64,000 bases of DNA from Phycobacter sedimenti (GCF_038148855.1 NZ_JBBVGR010000003.1:124001-188000); one strand, 5' to 3'; shown: positions 53,178 to 62,205, counted from the first letter of the stretch. Numbers and translations: made by a program. The notes: generated by a model from the letters alone, not told the origin.

Positions 53178-53946
53178 CGAACCACTCCTTGATTTTGGTG
53201 AAAGCTTCCGATCCGGCCGCGATGGCGGCGACGTCGAGATGGTGAAACTGGCTGCCCTGAGCCTCGGTCATGCCCTCGCGGGCCAAGGCGAGCGTGTCAT
53301 CCGAAGCCCATTCGGCGAAGGCGCGGAACGTGCCGGTGACATGCTGCCAGGCGGCCTGTTGGGGTGTCGGCGGGACATAGAGCGGGTTCCGGCGACTGGG
53401 TTTGCGCTCAGGGCGCATTCCCCGCATGGCGGCATCGACCACCATCTTGCGCAGTGCCGCCCGGTTCGGTTCCTCACCACGCTCGAGTTTCTCGTCGAGG
53501 GTGCGGCGCACGATGCCCGGGTCAACCTCTTCCGCGTCGCGGATCAGGCGCGCATCGTGAATGGCTTTGCGTGAAAGACCGATGTCTGCGGCGGAAGGAA
53601 TAACCTCGTTCCCCTGCGAAACGAGGTCCGTCCGTACCCCGCTCTTGCCGACCTCACCTTGGGCTTGTGCCATGTCATATTCATCGGCGAGGCGGCGTTT
53701 GGCAGCGGCTTCGATTTCCAAAGCATCAGCCTGGGCACGATGGGCCGCCGCAATCAGATCATCATGTGCGGACTTGGCACGGCTGAGGCGCGCGGCACGC
53801 TTTGCGACATCGTAGGCAAGCCCTGCGGCCTCACGGGCTTCGAGAACTTCCGCCGAGGTCTTCGCATTCGAAAGCATGGTCGCGGCACGATCAATCAAGC
53901 CGGGAAGGCTCGGATCGCCCTGGGGGATGGGAAGAAGTGCCGTCAC
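53170..53946 (-). CDS. hypothetical early phage protein
   Basis: 258 residues from GTG 53946 (GGAGG upstream; GTGA overlap). The N-terminal 90 residues are a long helical region (RAARLSRAKSAHDDLIAAAH), then a possible HTH (SAADIGLSRKAIHDARLIRD). It could bind DNA. No family assigned. Confidence 0.65.
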   Translation of the reverse strand: MTALLPIPQGDPSLPGLIDRAATMLSNAKTSAEVLEAREAAGLAYDVAKRAARLSRAKSAHDDLIAAAHRAQADALEIEAAAKRRLADEYDMAQAQGEVGKSGVRTDLVSQGNEVIPSAADIGLSRKAIHDARLIRDAEEVDPGIVRRTLDEKLERGEEPNRAALRKMVVDAAMRGMRPERKPSRRNPLYVPPTPQQAAWQHVTGTFRAFAEWASDDTLALAREGMTEAQGSQFHHLDVAAIAAGSEAFTKIKEWFDA

Positions 53947-54428
53947 GACGCACCTCCGTTCAAAACGAAACGGAACTTCGGCTTGCCGATGCGGACCGTG
54001 CGCGCGGGTTCAAAACCCTTGCGCCAGCTTTCGGGCAAAGCGCAGAATTTGCGCTCGGAGACCGACAGCTTGGTATCGATGAACTCTGCAGGGTCTTCCC
54101 CGGCCGAGGCGATGTTTTCAGCGATTTGGGCGAGTTTGGCCTGATCCCAATCGATACGTTTGGGCAGTTCGGCGATCACGGTGACGCCGTCATCCTCGAA
54201 CCGGATGGTGCCCGTGTCCTTGCCTGCGCCATGGCGCGTTGTCTGAGCGCGGTCCGCGTATTTCAGGGAAATGGCGCCATCGAGCCAGTCCGCGAGAGAC
54301 TTGGCTTGTGCCAGTTGCTGATCGGCTGCGTCTTTCAGCATCGCCAACTGATCGGCGGGCAGCGCCGCGATCTGGCCCACCGGCATGTGGGGAATGTCGG
54401 CTAGGGTGATGTGGTTTGAAATTGTCAT
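53943..54428 (-). CDS. hypothetical early phage protein
   Basis: 161 residues from ATG 54428 with a good RBS (GAGGGGGA). ADIPHMPVGQIAALPADQLA and a helical middle; C-terminal basic segment (TVRIGKPKFRFVLN). The family occurs in the early operon of related prophages, function unknown. Confidence 0.68.
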   Translation of the reverse strand: MTISNHITLADIPHMPVGQIAALPADQLAMLKDAADQQLAQAKSLADWLDGAISLKYADRAQTTRHGAGKDTGTIRFEDDGVTVIAELPKRIDWDQAKLAQIAENIASAGEDPAEFIDTKLSVSERKFCALPESWRKGFEPARTVRIGKPKFRFVLNGGAS

Positions 54429-54438
54429 GTCATCCCCC

Positions 54439-54648
54439 TCACGCCGACATCGGGCGATGGGGTTCATGATCCGCGCCGCGGATCTGTTCGGCCTCGAAGG
54501 CCTCGACATCCTCGAGCCGGTAGATCACCCGGCCGCCGAGTTTGATGAATTTCGGGCCTTCGCCCGTCCACCGCCAACGTTCCAGCGTGCGGTGCGAGAT
54601 ATTCCAGCGAGCCGCCAGCTCGATCTGGGAAAGGTGCCTGATCGCCAT
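54439..54648 (-). CDS. AlpA/excisionase-family DNA-binding protein
   Basis: 69 residues. The winged HTH_17 pattern (SQIELAARWNISHRTLERWR, then GRVIYRLEDVEAFE) is typical of MerR-like excisionases and AlpA regulators. It is the first gene of the early operon and could act in excision or early control. Confidence 0.82.
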   Translation of the reverse strand: MAIRHLSQIELAARWNISHRTLERWRWTGEGPKFIKLGGRVIYRLEDVEAFEAEQIRGADHEPHRPMSA

Positions 54649-54760
54649 GTGAACCTCCTTGGGATTTGCGCGAACACTTGCGGGATCACCATGGCGGAGG
54701 GCGTGGTAGGGCTTCGGAAGGGGAACGGTAGGGGAATTGGTAGGAGGCGAAGAAACGCAA

Positions 54761-54786
54761 AACGGCCGCTCAATCGAGCGGCCGTT
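54761..54786 (-). terminator. Rho-independent terminator of the 407/315-residue operon
   Basis: Perfect 11-bp stem AACGGCCGCTC/GAGCGGCCGTT with an AATC loop. On the minus strand it runs on into TTTTGCGTTTC. It separates the unknown operon from the phage early operon. Confidence 0.8.
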
Positions 54787-54804
54787 CCCATTCTTTTCAA
54801 TGCC

Positions 54805-55752
54805 TTATCTGGGCGGCGCTTCGATCCAGCAGTTGCCCTCATCATATTTAATGAAGGTTTGCCATTCTGTTCGACCGCTAAACGCCTTTGAAAGGCTGTT
54901 GGTCTTTTCCGAGAAACCGGCCTCAATCAACGTGGGTATGGTTCTACAAACCGGGCGCCCAGACCAATAGGCATTGAACAATAATGCCAGAAAGTCACGA
55001 TGAAGCAGGCCTCGAAACTTGATCTCTTGTTCATAAACATAAACGACACCGTAATCGTCCGAGTGGTCGATTGGAAACCGACGCTGCGCTTGTCCAGGGA
55101 ACACCCGCATAGCAACGGCTGACGGCGAGATTGCCAATTTGCCTGGAGCACTTGCGACATCAGTCGCGCTGATGACGATGTTTCGTTTGTTCGCAATTTT
55201 TGGGATGCGCCCTCCAGACGTCGATGTCAGGATGACACGCACCGCGTCTGGCGATCGATTGTCAGCGAGCGCACAGAACTTGTCCCAGATCACAGGATCT
55301 GAAAGCCGTCGGGCAAACCAGACAGGCACCGGCGATTTGGCCCCAGCGAGCCGAATGGTGCCGATGTCCCATGCAATGCCATCGATCAGAGGCACAGGGC
55401 GCGCAGGGGCAACGCGTTCGAAGCCGACCAGCATCTTGGCGAACACCCTCTGATAATCGACTGCCAGGGCAGCGATCTCAGCGGCATCGACCGCGACCCA
55501 CCGGCCCACGCTGTTGGTGTAGCCGTACTGCCTGCGCTCGGCGCACCATTCCGCCGGGATGGGCTCATCTTCGAAGTTGTCCATCGCCGTGACGACCGGG
55601 ATATGCCCGGACGCCACCAGAAGTTCGGCCTCAACCAACTGATCCGTTGCCCGAAGTGACACTTGCCGCAAGGTCGTTGCCTGCACCTTGGCTGCGCGGG
55701 TTTCCATCACCTGAAGCAGCATATCGACGGCCCGCTTACTCAATGAGATCAC
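54805..55752 (-). CDS. unknown protein, second gene of the XRE/ImmA-linked operon
   Basis: 315 residues with GTG 55752 as the start; ATG 55722 is possible. The protein is mixed alpha/beta with a C-terminal helical block (HRDFLALLFNAYWSGRPVCR). It overlaps the upstream gene by 17 bases. GC is lower than the neighbouring phage genes. I do not recognise a family. Co-transcription with the 407-residue protein and the divergent repressor/protease pair suggest a regulated two-component module. Confidence 0.7.
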   Translation of the reverse strand: MISLSKRAVDMLLQVMETRAAKVQATTLRQVSLRATDQLVEAELLVASGHIPVVTAMDNFEDEPIPAEWCAERRQYGYTNSVGRWVAVDAAEIAALAVDYQRVFAKMLVGFERVAPARPVPLIDGIAWDIGTIRLAGAKSPVPVWFARRLSDPVIWDKFCALADNRSPDAVRVILTSTSGGRIPKIANKRNIVISATDVASAPGKLAISPSAVAMRVFPGQAQRRFPIDHSDDYGVVYVYEQEIKFRGLLHRDFLALLFNAYWSGRPVCRTIPTLIEAGFSEKTNSLSKAFSGRTEWQTFIKYDEGNCWIEAPPR

Positions 55753-56959
55753 CGAGATCAGCGGTGTCGGTCAGGATGCCCCAGCGGCGCAGATACTTCT
55801 CACCGATCAACCGCTCATGCGGGGTCATGTCCTTGAGGTTGCAGCCATGTGGCATGGTCACGGTCAGCGTCAGGGATTTGCCACGCCCACCACCGGGGCC
55901 GGGTTGGAACTTGATCGTGAACCGGGCGCGGGTAACAATCCATTCCGGCATCTCCGACGCGATCGACAGGACATGCCCGGTGCCGCCGATGTCGAGCCCG
56001 ATGCGCTCTTCGGCCATTTCCCAGACAGTGCGGTCGGCACCTGACATGGATTCGAGAATGATCCGTTCGTTGGGCTGACCGACCTCCATCAAGCGCAGTT
56101 CTTTCACGGTAACGCCAATGATTCCGTCTTCGACGTCCGTCGGGAAGTCGAAAGGCTTAAGCAACATGCTGAGGTCGTATTCGCGGAAGGGGATATGCTT
56201 TTCCTCGAAGTCGATGCCGAGCAGATCCCGCGCCATGTAAGCCGTCAGATCCCGCCGGTCTTCCAGCGTGTTGGCCACCACCTCGATGACGCCGGTGTCC
56301 GCCTCATAAGTCAGCGCAGCCTCGAACACAGGCTTCACGATACGCCGCGACAAGGTGCTGTTCGCGTCAAATCCAAGCATGTCCTCCGGTCGGCCCTCGC
56401 GATAGACAGCGACCTGCACGAGATCGCATTCCTGGTCATCGAGGATGACGCGGTGCCGGTCGAAAATGTCGACGTGCACATGCGGGGTGTCGAAACGGTC
56501 GCGGATTGCCTTGGTGAAGGCCGCAACAGACACCAGATCACGGCGAACCGTGCAGTCTTTTTCGACCTCGAAGCCGCTCCAAGAGCGCCCGCGACGGCGT
56601 TCATCGTTGTAACGCACCTCTTCCGCAAGGCGGAAGCGGTCGTTCTCGTTCAAAAAGACCCAGAGCGAGCGATTGTTGGCCCCCTCCAGCGTATCGAAGA
56701 TCGTGCGGTTCAGGACAACGTTCTGCAACGCATTCTGGCCAGCTTCGTCGGCGAGAGCCGCGACACGACCTGCGTCAAGGACGACACGCTGCCTTTCGTC
56801 ATCCGTCATACCATCGACCGCCTTGATCAGCGATTCGACGACATCAGCCTCTGGCTTGGTCCAATCGACGGGAGCGAGCGAAGTGAACCCGCCGGAGGTG
56901 AAATACTCCTTCAGGCGAAGGACGGGGGTCTTGCGGAAGAAGGCGGAGATAGCAGTCAT
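55736..56959 (-). CDS. unknown protein, first gene of the XRE/ImmA-linked operon
   Basis: 407 residues from ATG 56959. It reads as well-folded alpha/beta (FFRKTPVLRLKEYFTSGGF; DRRDLTAYMARDLLGIDFEE), with a basic Gly segment (PGPGGGRGKSLTLTVT) near the C-terminus. No nuclease, ATPase or transport motif was seen. It is divergent from the XRE gene across 158 bases carrying two inverted repeats, so it is probably repressed by it. Confidence 0.7.
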   Translation of the reverse strand: MTAISAFFRKTPVLRLKEYFTSGGFTSLAPVDWTKPEADVVESLIKAVDGMTDDERQRVVLDAGRVAALADEAGQNALQNVVLNRTIFDTLEGANNRSLWVFLNENDRFRLAEEVRYNDERRRGRSWSGFEVEKDCTVRRDLVSVAAFTKAIRDRFDTPHVHVDIFDRHRVILDDQECDLVQVAVYREGRPEDMLGFDANSTLSRRIVKPVFEAALTYEADTGVIEVVANTLEDRRDLTAYMARDLLGIDFEEKHIPFREYDLSMLLKPFDFPTDVEDGIIGVTVKELRLMEVGQPNERIILESMSGADRTVWEMAEERIGLDIGGTGHVLSIASEMPEWIVTRARFTIKFQPGPGGGRGKSLTLTVTMPHGCNLKDMTPHERLIGEKYLRRWGILTDTADLGDLIE

Positions 56960-57014
56960 GGGAGACCTTTCGTGACCGGGAGCAGGGAGAATCGGCGCAT
57001 CGCGATACGCAGAC

Positions 57015-57032
57015 GTTCGATATAGACCGAAC
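57015..57032. promoter_or_regulatory. operator-like inverted repeat 1
   Basis: GTTCG-N8-CGAAC in the divergent promoter region between the XRE and 407-residue genes. A second, near-identical site lies 34 bases on. Likely binding sites of the XRE protein. Confidence 0.65.
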
Positions 57033-57065
57033 AAATCGCCGAGTCCACTTGCGCGGCACGTTTTT

Positions 57066-57081
57066 GTTCGGCATATCGAAC
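57066..57081. promoter_or_regulatory. operator-like inverted repeat 2
   Basis: GTTCG-GCATAT-CGAAC, the same arms as the first site with a six-base spacer, 36 bases before the XRE start. Confidence 0.65.
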
Positions 57082-57117
57082 AAGTGTCCTGAACCCAAGG
57101 AAAACAAGGATGAAACG

Positions 57118-57438
57118 ATGACCACGTCCCTCGGCGCGAAGATCAAGCGCCACCGCCAGGAAAAGGGATACTCCCTCGACAAGCTCGCTGAGCTTACCGA
57201 CTCGAGCAAGAGCTACATCTGGGAGTTGGAGAACCGAGACACCAGAAAACCGTCTGGGGAAAAGCTGACCCGCATCGCCCAGGCGCTCGAGGTCACGACC
57301 GATTACCTGCTGGACGACAGCGAGGAGCCCAGTGACCAGGTTCTGAGGGAGGCCTTCTTCCGCAAATTCAGCAAGCTCGATCCCCAGGATCAGGAAAAGA
57401 TTAGTCAGATGATCGATGCGTGGGGGAAGAAGGATTGA
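57118..57438 (+). CDS. XRE-family transcriptional regulator
   Basis: 106 residues with a classic HTH (SLGAKIKRHRQEKGYSLDKL, LTDSSKSYIWELENRDTR). The C-terminal 40 residues are a helical dimerisation tail. ATG 57118 was chosen with AAGGA upstream. It is followed by an ImmA/IrrE-type protease with 19 bases of overlap, the standard repressor/protease pair. Confidence 0.86.
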   Translation: MTTSLGAKIKRHRQEKGYSLDKLAELTDSSKSYIWELENRDTRKPSGEKLTRIAQALEVTTDYLLDDSEEPSDQVLREAFFRKFSKLDPQDQEKISQMIDAWGKKD

Positions 57439-58340
57439 GCCTGCCGACGACGCCGCAGAGTTGGGCCAACCGCCTGACCAAGATCTTGTCCGTGCATCAG
57501 GCTGTGCACGGGCTCCCGCGCTTCCCCATCGACGTGGCGGCACTGGCGCAGGATTTCTCACGGCAGGTCTTTCCTGACGCACCGATCACGATGGTCGGGG
57601 GGCTGGACCTGTCGAAGGGCGTCGAGGGTATGCTGATGCCGCGCGGCGACGGCTCTGGCGAGTGGGGCATCATCTACAACGAAAGCATCCGGTCTGCAGG
57701 GCGCCGCAACTTCACGCTGGCGCATGAGCTGGGGCATTATCTCTTGCATCGGCAACTGCACCCGTCTGGCCTCAAGTGCACCAATCGGAACATGGCGGAT
57801 TGGGACGAGAGCGTGACCAAGATTGAGGGCGAGGCCAACACCTTTGCGTCCTACCTGCTGATGCCGCTTGATGACTTCCGCGCCCGGATCAAGGGGCGGG
57901 CAATCGACATCGACGTGATGACCGAGTTATCGGACCGCTATGCCGTGTCGCTGACTGCGGCCATCCTGAAGTGGATGACCATCACCGACAAGCGCGCCAT
58001 GATCGTCGTTGGTAAGGAAGGCTTCATCGACTGGGCTTGGTCCAGTGAGCCGCTATTGAAATCCGGCGTCTTCTATCGTGCGCGGCAGGAAGTGACCGAA
58101 TTGCCGCCAGCCTCTCTGGCCGCGCAGGAAGTTGACCAGGATACCGGCCGCCACGGCCACCACCATCCGGCAGGTGTCTGGGCCGGTACCGAGCCGGTGC
58201 GCGAAATGACCGTGTTCTCGCCCGGCAACGAGATGTCGATTTCGCTCTTGCTCTACCCCGACTGCGGACCGTCACGGTGGGAGATGGCCGAGCTTGAGGA
58301 AGAGCCGACGCTCGACACGTTCGATAAGTTCATGTCCTGA
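57420..58340 (+). CDS. ImmA/IrrE-family metallopeptidase
   Basis: 306 residues (GTG 57420; TTG 57435 possible). HELGH at residues 102-106 with a downstream E (EGEANTFASYLLMP) is the zinc-protease signature of ImmA. ImmA-type proteases cleave the partnered XRE repressor on a stress signal. A C-terminal extension of about 100 residues includes HGHHH. Confidence 0.87.
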   Translation: MGEEGLSLPTTPQSWANRLTKILSVHQAVHGLPRFPIDVAALAQDFSRQVFPDAPITMVGGLDLSKGVEGMLMPRGDGSGEWGIIYNESIRSAGRRNFTLAHELGHYLLHRQLHPSGLKCTNRNMADWDESVTKIEGEANTFASYLLMPLDDFRARIKGRAIDIDVMTELSDRYAVSLTAAILKWMTITDKRAMIVVGKEGFIDWAWSSEPLLKSGVFYRARQEVTELPPASLAAQEVDQDTGRHGHHHPAGVWAGTEPVREMTVFSPGNEMSISLLLYPDCGPSRWEMAELEEEPTLDTFDKFMS

Positions 58341-58354
58341 CCTTGGAGGCGCTA

Positions 58355-58852
58355 ATGCCAAGAGAGACCACCGCAACTGGCAAATGGCGAGAACCGGGCG
58401 TTCCCCATAAGGGGTGGACATGCGTTGGCATCGAAGAATTAGAAGAGCAGGACCACCTGTGTGAGATGTGCGAGGCGCGCCATGTTCGTTTCGTCCACGT
58501 TATGCAAAATTCGCGATATCCAAATGAGTTAAGGGTCGGCTGCGTGTGTGCGGGGCACATGGAGGGGGACGTTGCTCAGGCAAAGGAGCGAGAAAAATCC
58601 GCTCGTAACAGATCCTCTCGACGCAAGACTTGGATTTCAAAGGGCTGGCGTACTTCGAGAAAAGGGAACCCGTACAGAAACAAGGAAGGCCTGAACGCAA
58701 GCGTATTCCAGAGCGGGCGCGGATGGTCGACAATTGTTCAGAACGATCACGTTAAACTTTCCGCATCTGGGCTACCGACAGAAGACGCGGCAAAGCTGAA
58801 GGCATTTGAACTCTTCGAGCAGGGCCAGACAATCCTCAAGCGTAGGCCATAG
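58355..58852 (+). CDS. zinc-ligand-like small protein of unknown function
   Basis: 165 residues from ATG 58355 (GGAGG upstream). CEMCEARHVRFVHVM and GCVCAGHMEGD supply four Cys and one or two His, suggesting a zinc site. The middle is very basic (ARNRSSRRKTWISKGWR). It follows the ImmA gene by 14 bases. Lower GC than its surroundings. Confidence 0.7.
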   Translation: MPRETTATGKWREPGVPHKGWTCVGIEELEEQDHLCEMCEARHVRFVHVMQNSRYPNELRVGCVCAGHMEGDVAQAKEREKSARNRSSRRKTWISKGWRTSRKGNPYRNKEGLNASVFQSGRGWSTIVQNDHVKLSASGLPTEDAAKLKAFELFEQGQTILKRRP

Positions 58853-59049
58853 CGCTAGGCGTCACCACCTAGTGATTCGTCGATGCCCCGTTGAACGGAG
58901 CGATGATGAGCTTGATATGGTCGATAAGGACTGCGCAGATATTCGCGGCGTTACGCATGGCGCGATTCTGTCCACAAAATATTGAAAAGCTTGTGTTTTC
59001 CTGATTTCGCGATACCTTTTGGTCATCATCCCAATCGCGAAAAGTCGCC

Positions 59050-59298
59050 ATGCCAAACCTACCAGAAACCCCGATTTCGGGGCCCAATCCCCTATGCCCT
59101 GACCGCATGTCGGTCGATGCACGCCTCGTCGAGATTGGGCGCATCCTTGCCGCAGGCGTCGTTCGGCTGAATGCTGCACAGTCCAGCGGTTTATCTGCCG
59201 AAAACGGAGACAGTTTCGTGGACTTCTCGCCCAGAAGGAGCGGTGGTCGTCGTGCAAAACGTATCCGCATCGGAGGAATTCATGAAGCACCACAATAA
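59050..59298 (+). CDS. small protein of the DUF2924/recombinase module
   Basis: 82 residues. DRMSVDARLVEIGRILAAGV is the phrase seen in small proteins that precede DUF2924 genes in alphaproteobacterial mobile elements. Its end overlaps the DUF2924 start. RBS is weak. The 196 bases upstream (58853-59049) hold no supported gene. Confidence 0.6.
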   Translation: MPNLPETPISGPNPLCPDRMSVDARLVEIGRILAAGVVRLNAAQSSGLSAENGDSFVDFSPRRSGGRRAKRIRIGGIHEAPQ

Positions 59299-59782
59299 GA
59301 TAGCCCCTGCGCAACCGGGTCATGATCCAAGCCTTGATCAGACGGTGCTCTCGCGCCTGGCCGCCCTGAAGGCGATGTCAGTCAAGGAGTTGAAAGCCGA
59401 ATGGGAAAAGCTCATCGGCACCTCGGCGCCGAACAACAGCCGCGCATTTCTCGAACTTCGGATCGCCTATCGGCTTCAGGAGCTGACCTACGGCGAACCT
59501 GACCGCGAGACCCGCCGCATGCTGGATCTGCTGGCCGACGAGGTCGAAGGTCATGCAAGGCGCAAACATCAGATCGCCGATCCCCGCAATCCGGTGGCGG
59601 GCACGAAGCTGCTGCGCGAATGGGACGGCAAGGAGCACACGGTCACTGTCCTGAAGGACGGCTTCGATTGGCGGGGTCGGAAATTCAAATCCCTCTCCGC
59701 CGTCGCCCGCGAAATCACCGGCACCCGCTGGAACGGGTATCGCTTCTTTGGCCTGCGGGAACGCCAGCGGGAGGACGTGTGA
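59282..59782 (+). CDS. DUF2924 family protein
   Basis: 166 residues from ATG 59282 (AGGAG upstream). SVKELKAEWEKLIGTSAPNN, then GTKLLREWDGKEHTVTVLKD and GFDWRGRKFKSLSAVAREIT. This family regularly precedes large serine recombinases and may aid recombination. TGATG overlap with the recombinase. Confidence 0.88.
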   Translation: MKHHNKIAPAQPGHDPSLDQTVLSRLAALKAMSVKELKAEWEKLIGTSAPNNSRAFLELRIAYRLQELTYGEPDRETRRMLDLLADEVEGHARRKHQIADPRNPVAGTKLLREWDGKEHTVTVLKDGFDWRGRKFKSLSAVAREITGTRWNGYRFFGLRERQREDV

Positions 59783-61107
59783 TGGACTTCAACACCCGCC
59801 CCAACCGCCGCCTGCGCTGCGCCATCTACACCCGCAAGTCGAGCGAGGAAGGGCTCGACATGGAATTCAACAGCCTCGACGCGCAGCGGGAAGCCTGCGA
59901 GGCGTATATCGCCAGCCAAAAATCCGAGGGCTGGGTCGCCACGCGCGAACGCTATGACGATGGCGGATTCTCGGGGGGCAATCTGGACCGCCCCGGCCTG
60001 AAGCAGCTGCTGACAGACATCGACGATGGGCTGATCGACGTGGTGGTCGTTTACAAGATCGACCGCCTGTCGCGCTCGCTGATGGATTTCTCCAAGCTGG
60101 TCGAGGTGTTCGACCGCAACGGCGTGACCTTCGTCTCGGTGACACAGTCCTTCAACACGACCACATCGATGGGGCGGCTGACACTGAATATCCTGTTGTC
60201 CTTCGCCCAGTTCGAACGCGAGGTCATCGGCGAACGCATCCGAGACAAGGTGGCCGCATCCCGCAAGCGCGGCATCTGGATGGGCGGCTATGTGCCCTTT
60301 GGCTACGATGTACAGGATCGCAAGCTGGTGGTGAACGAGGCCGAGGCCGCCTCCGTGCGCGGGATTTTCCAGCGGTTTATCGAGCTGGGGTCCGCCACTG
60401 TGCTGGCGCGGGAACTGCGTGGTGAGGGCTTCCGCAACAAGCAGGGCACGCTGATCGACAAAGGCTATCTCTATCGGCTGCTGAACAACCGCGTGTATCG
60501 GGGCGAAGCTCTGCACAAGGGCAAGGCCTATCCGGGCGAGCATGACGCAATCATCGACGCTGACCTTTGGGATCGGGTCCATACCATCCTGCAGGAAAGC
60601 CCCCGCAAGCGGGCCAACAACAGCCGCACGCAGACGCCCGCGCTACTGAAAGGACTGATCTTCGGCGAAAATGGCGCCGCCATGACGCCGACCAGCACGA
60701 AAAAGGGGGCCAAGCTCTACCGCTACTATGTGTCCATGGACGTGATACGGAACCGCGAAACCGGCGAGGAGACCGTGCCGATGCGGCTTGCGGCCGGAAT
60801 GGTCGAGGACGCAGTCGTGACCGAGGTTCGCCGCATCCTGCAAACGCCAGAGGTGGTCACGCACGTGCTGGCCGTCCTGAAACGCGACGGCGGTGCGGCT
60901 TCGGAGGCGGATGCCATCGCAGCTCTGCACGAGTTCACGGCCCTCTGGTCGCAACTCTTCCCGGTCGAGCAGGCTCGGATCATCCAGTTGCTGGTGCGGC
61001 GCGTCACGGTCACCGCTGCCGGGCTCGAGGTCGACATTCGCCGCGAGGGCATCGCCGGAGTGATCCGCGAGATGGTGGTGCCCCGCAGGCTGGAGGCTGC
61101 AGAATGA
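59782..61107 (+). CDS. large serine recombinase (resolvase/invertase family)
   Basis: 441 residues. Resolvase domain: RCAIYTRKSSEEG with the catalytic Ser about residue 20, VVYKIDRLSRSLMDF and FAQFEREVIGERI. A recombinase domain follows (GYVPFGYDVQDRKLVVNEAE) and then a short zinc-beta-ribbon-like part (LLKGLIFGENGAAM) with few Cys. The only integrase-like gene in the window, so it probably integrates and excises this element. Confidence 0.93.
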   Translation: MDFNTRPNRRLRCAIYTRKSSEEGLDMEFNSLDAQREACEAYIASQKSEGWVATRERYDDGGFSGGNLDRPGLKQLLTDIDDGLIDVVVVYKIDRLSRSLMDFSKLVEVFDRNGVTFVSVTQSFNTTTSMGRLTLNILLSFAQFEREVIGERIRDKVAASRKRGIWMGGYVPFGYDVQDRKLVVNEAEAASVRGIFQRFIELGSATVLARELRGEGFRNKQGTLIDKGYLYRLLNNRVYRGEALHKGKAYPGEHDAIIDADLWDRVHTILQESPRKRANNSRTQTPALLKGLIFGENGAAMTPTSTKKGAKLYRYYVSMDVIRNRETGEETVPMRLAAGMVEDAVVTEVRRILQTPEVVTHVLAVLKRDGGAASEADAIAALHEFTALWSQLFPVEQARIIQLLVRRVTVTAAGLEVDIRREGIAGVIREMVVPRRLEAAE

Positions 61108-61490
61108 GCAAGCCTAACGATACGATCCGCGTTCTCATTCCCCTGACAGTTCGCAAGAAGAATGGGCGACCAAAGATTCTGCCGCCAGCTGACTACCGCC
61201 CCAGCGAGGACCAGACCCAAGACCCGCATATCCTGCGCGCCATCGGTCGCGCATGGGGATGGCGGCGGCGCATGGAGGCCGGTGAGTTCGCCACCATCCA
61301 GGAACTGGCCGAGGCGGTTGGACTGGCGGAACGCCATGTCAGCCGCCAACTAAGGCTGGCCTATCTGGCCCCCGAGGTGCTGAAGCGGCTGACCTGTGGG
61401 CGCGAGGCTTCATCGGTCAGCCTGTACGATTTGTGTTTTCTAGCAGGGGAGGCTTGGAAGGAGCAGGTGGTGCGGGCCGTCGGAGCATGA
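61104..61490 (+). CDS. small HTH protein following the recombinase
   Basis: 128 residues from ATG 61104, ATGA overlap with the recombinase. QELAEAVGLAERHVSRQLRL is a HTH. A basic N-terminus (RVLIPLTVRKKNGRPKIL) precedes it. Typical of DUF2924/recombinase modules; role as regulator or recombination aid is inferred. Confidence 0.8.
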   Translation: MSKPNDTIRVLIPLTVRKKNGRPKILPPADYRPSEDQTQDPHILRAIGRAWGWRRRMEAGEFATIQELAEAVGLAERHVSRQLRLAYLAPEVLKRLTCGREASSVSLYDLCFLAGEAWKEQVVRAVGA

Positions 61491-61523
61491 GCAGCCGACC
61501 GCTGTGATCTACCTAGAAGCGAA

Positions 61524-61549
61524 TGCGCCTGCGGTTTCCCGCAGGCGCA
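61524..61549. terminator. bidirectional Rho-independent terminator
   Basis: Perfect 11-bp stem TGCGCCTGCGG/CCGCAGGCGCA with a TTTC loop, between the convergent recombinase operon and the metal-cluster gene. Confidence 0.78.
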
Positions 61550-61554
61550 CTGTC

Positions 61555-62205
61555 TTATTCGCTGCGAACGATCTCGGTGTATGCACCGCGCAGCTGCAGC
61601 GTGACGGTCACGTCGGAATCGTCACGGTTGCGCCAGAACCAGCCGTGTTCGCCGGGAAACGGCGCCTCGATGCTGCCTGCGCCGTCGGTCGCGCCTCGGC
61701 CGCGGTCGTAGTCCACCGACTGGCCATCGCCATGAGCGTGCAGGTCGAAGTTGATCCGTCCGCCTTCCGCGACCCACGAGTATTCGACGATATCGCCTGC
61801 GGCCATTACCATCTTGACCTCGGTGAAAGCGTCCGGTGCTAGCGTGAAGGTCACCGTGTCGGTCCACGCTTCCTGCGCATATGCAGCGCCGACGAAGAGG
61901 CCGAAGATGTCGTTCATCAGGCTTGAGGACTGATCCCCGTCGCCGTGGACCGCCTCATCCTCCGCCGCCTCGCGAGCGAGCTGCTGTTTGATCTCGCCCA
62001 TCTCGGTGAGGCCGATGAAATTGCCCACGCCGGTCGGGTCGATCCCGTATTCGGCCGGCAGGTAGACGCCGACACCAATGAAGGCCGCGCCGATCACAGC
62101 GGCGATGGTCGAGCGCCGCAGTTGCTTCGGTGTGGGCAGGAGCGCCGGATCGGGCTTCTCCGCGGTTAATTGCATCGTGTCACGCATTCTATCGATAAGT
62201 TGCAT
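61555..62205 (-). CDS. membrane-anchored protein of the metal cluster
   Basis: 216 residues from ATG 62205 (AAGGAGA upstream). One transmembrane helix (STIAAVIGAAFIGVGVYLP) near the N-terminus and a periplasmic beta-rich domain with several His (DLHAHGDGQ). Resembles proteins annotated as transmembrane anchors beside HupE/UreJ-like genes. Confidence 0.75.
   Translation of the reverse strand: MQLIDRMRDTMQLTAEKPDPALLPTPKQLRRSTIAAVIGAAFIGVGVYLPAEYGIDPTGVGNFIGLTEMGEIKQQLAREAAEDEAVHGDGDQSSSLMNDIFGLFVGAAYAQEAWTDTVTFTLAPDAFTEVKMVMAAGDIVEYSWVAEGGRINFDLHAHGDGQSVDYDRGRGATDGAGSIEAPFPGEHGWFWRNRDDSDVTVTLQLRGAYTEIVRSE

Noticed and set aside
58869..59270. Minus-strand frame ending in NRAMRNAANICAVLIDHIK-like residues
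   Set aside because: Looks partly protein-like but overlaps the better-supported 82-residue gene and has no clear RBS; left uncalled.
58990..61445. Short shared sequence TTGTGTTTTC at about 58991 and 61433 as attachment-site repeats
   Set aside because: Only about ten bases are shared, and one copy lies inside a gene; chance occurrence is likely.
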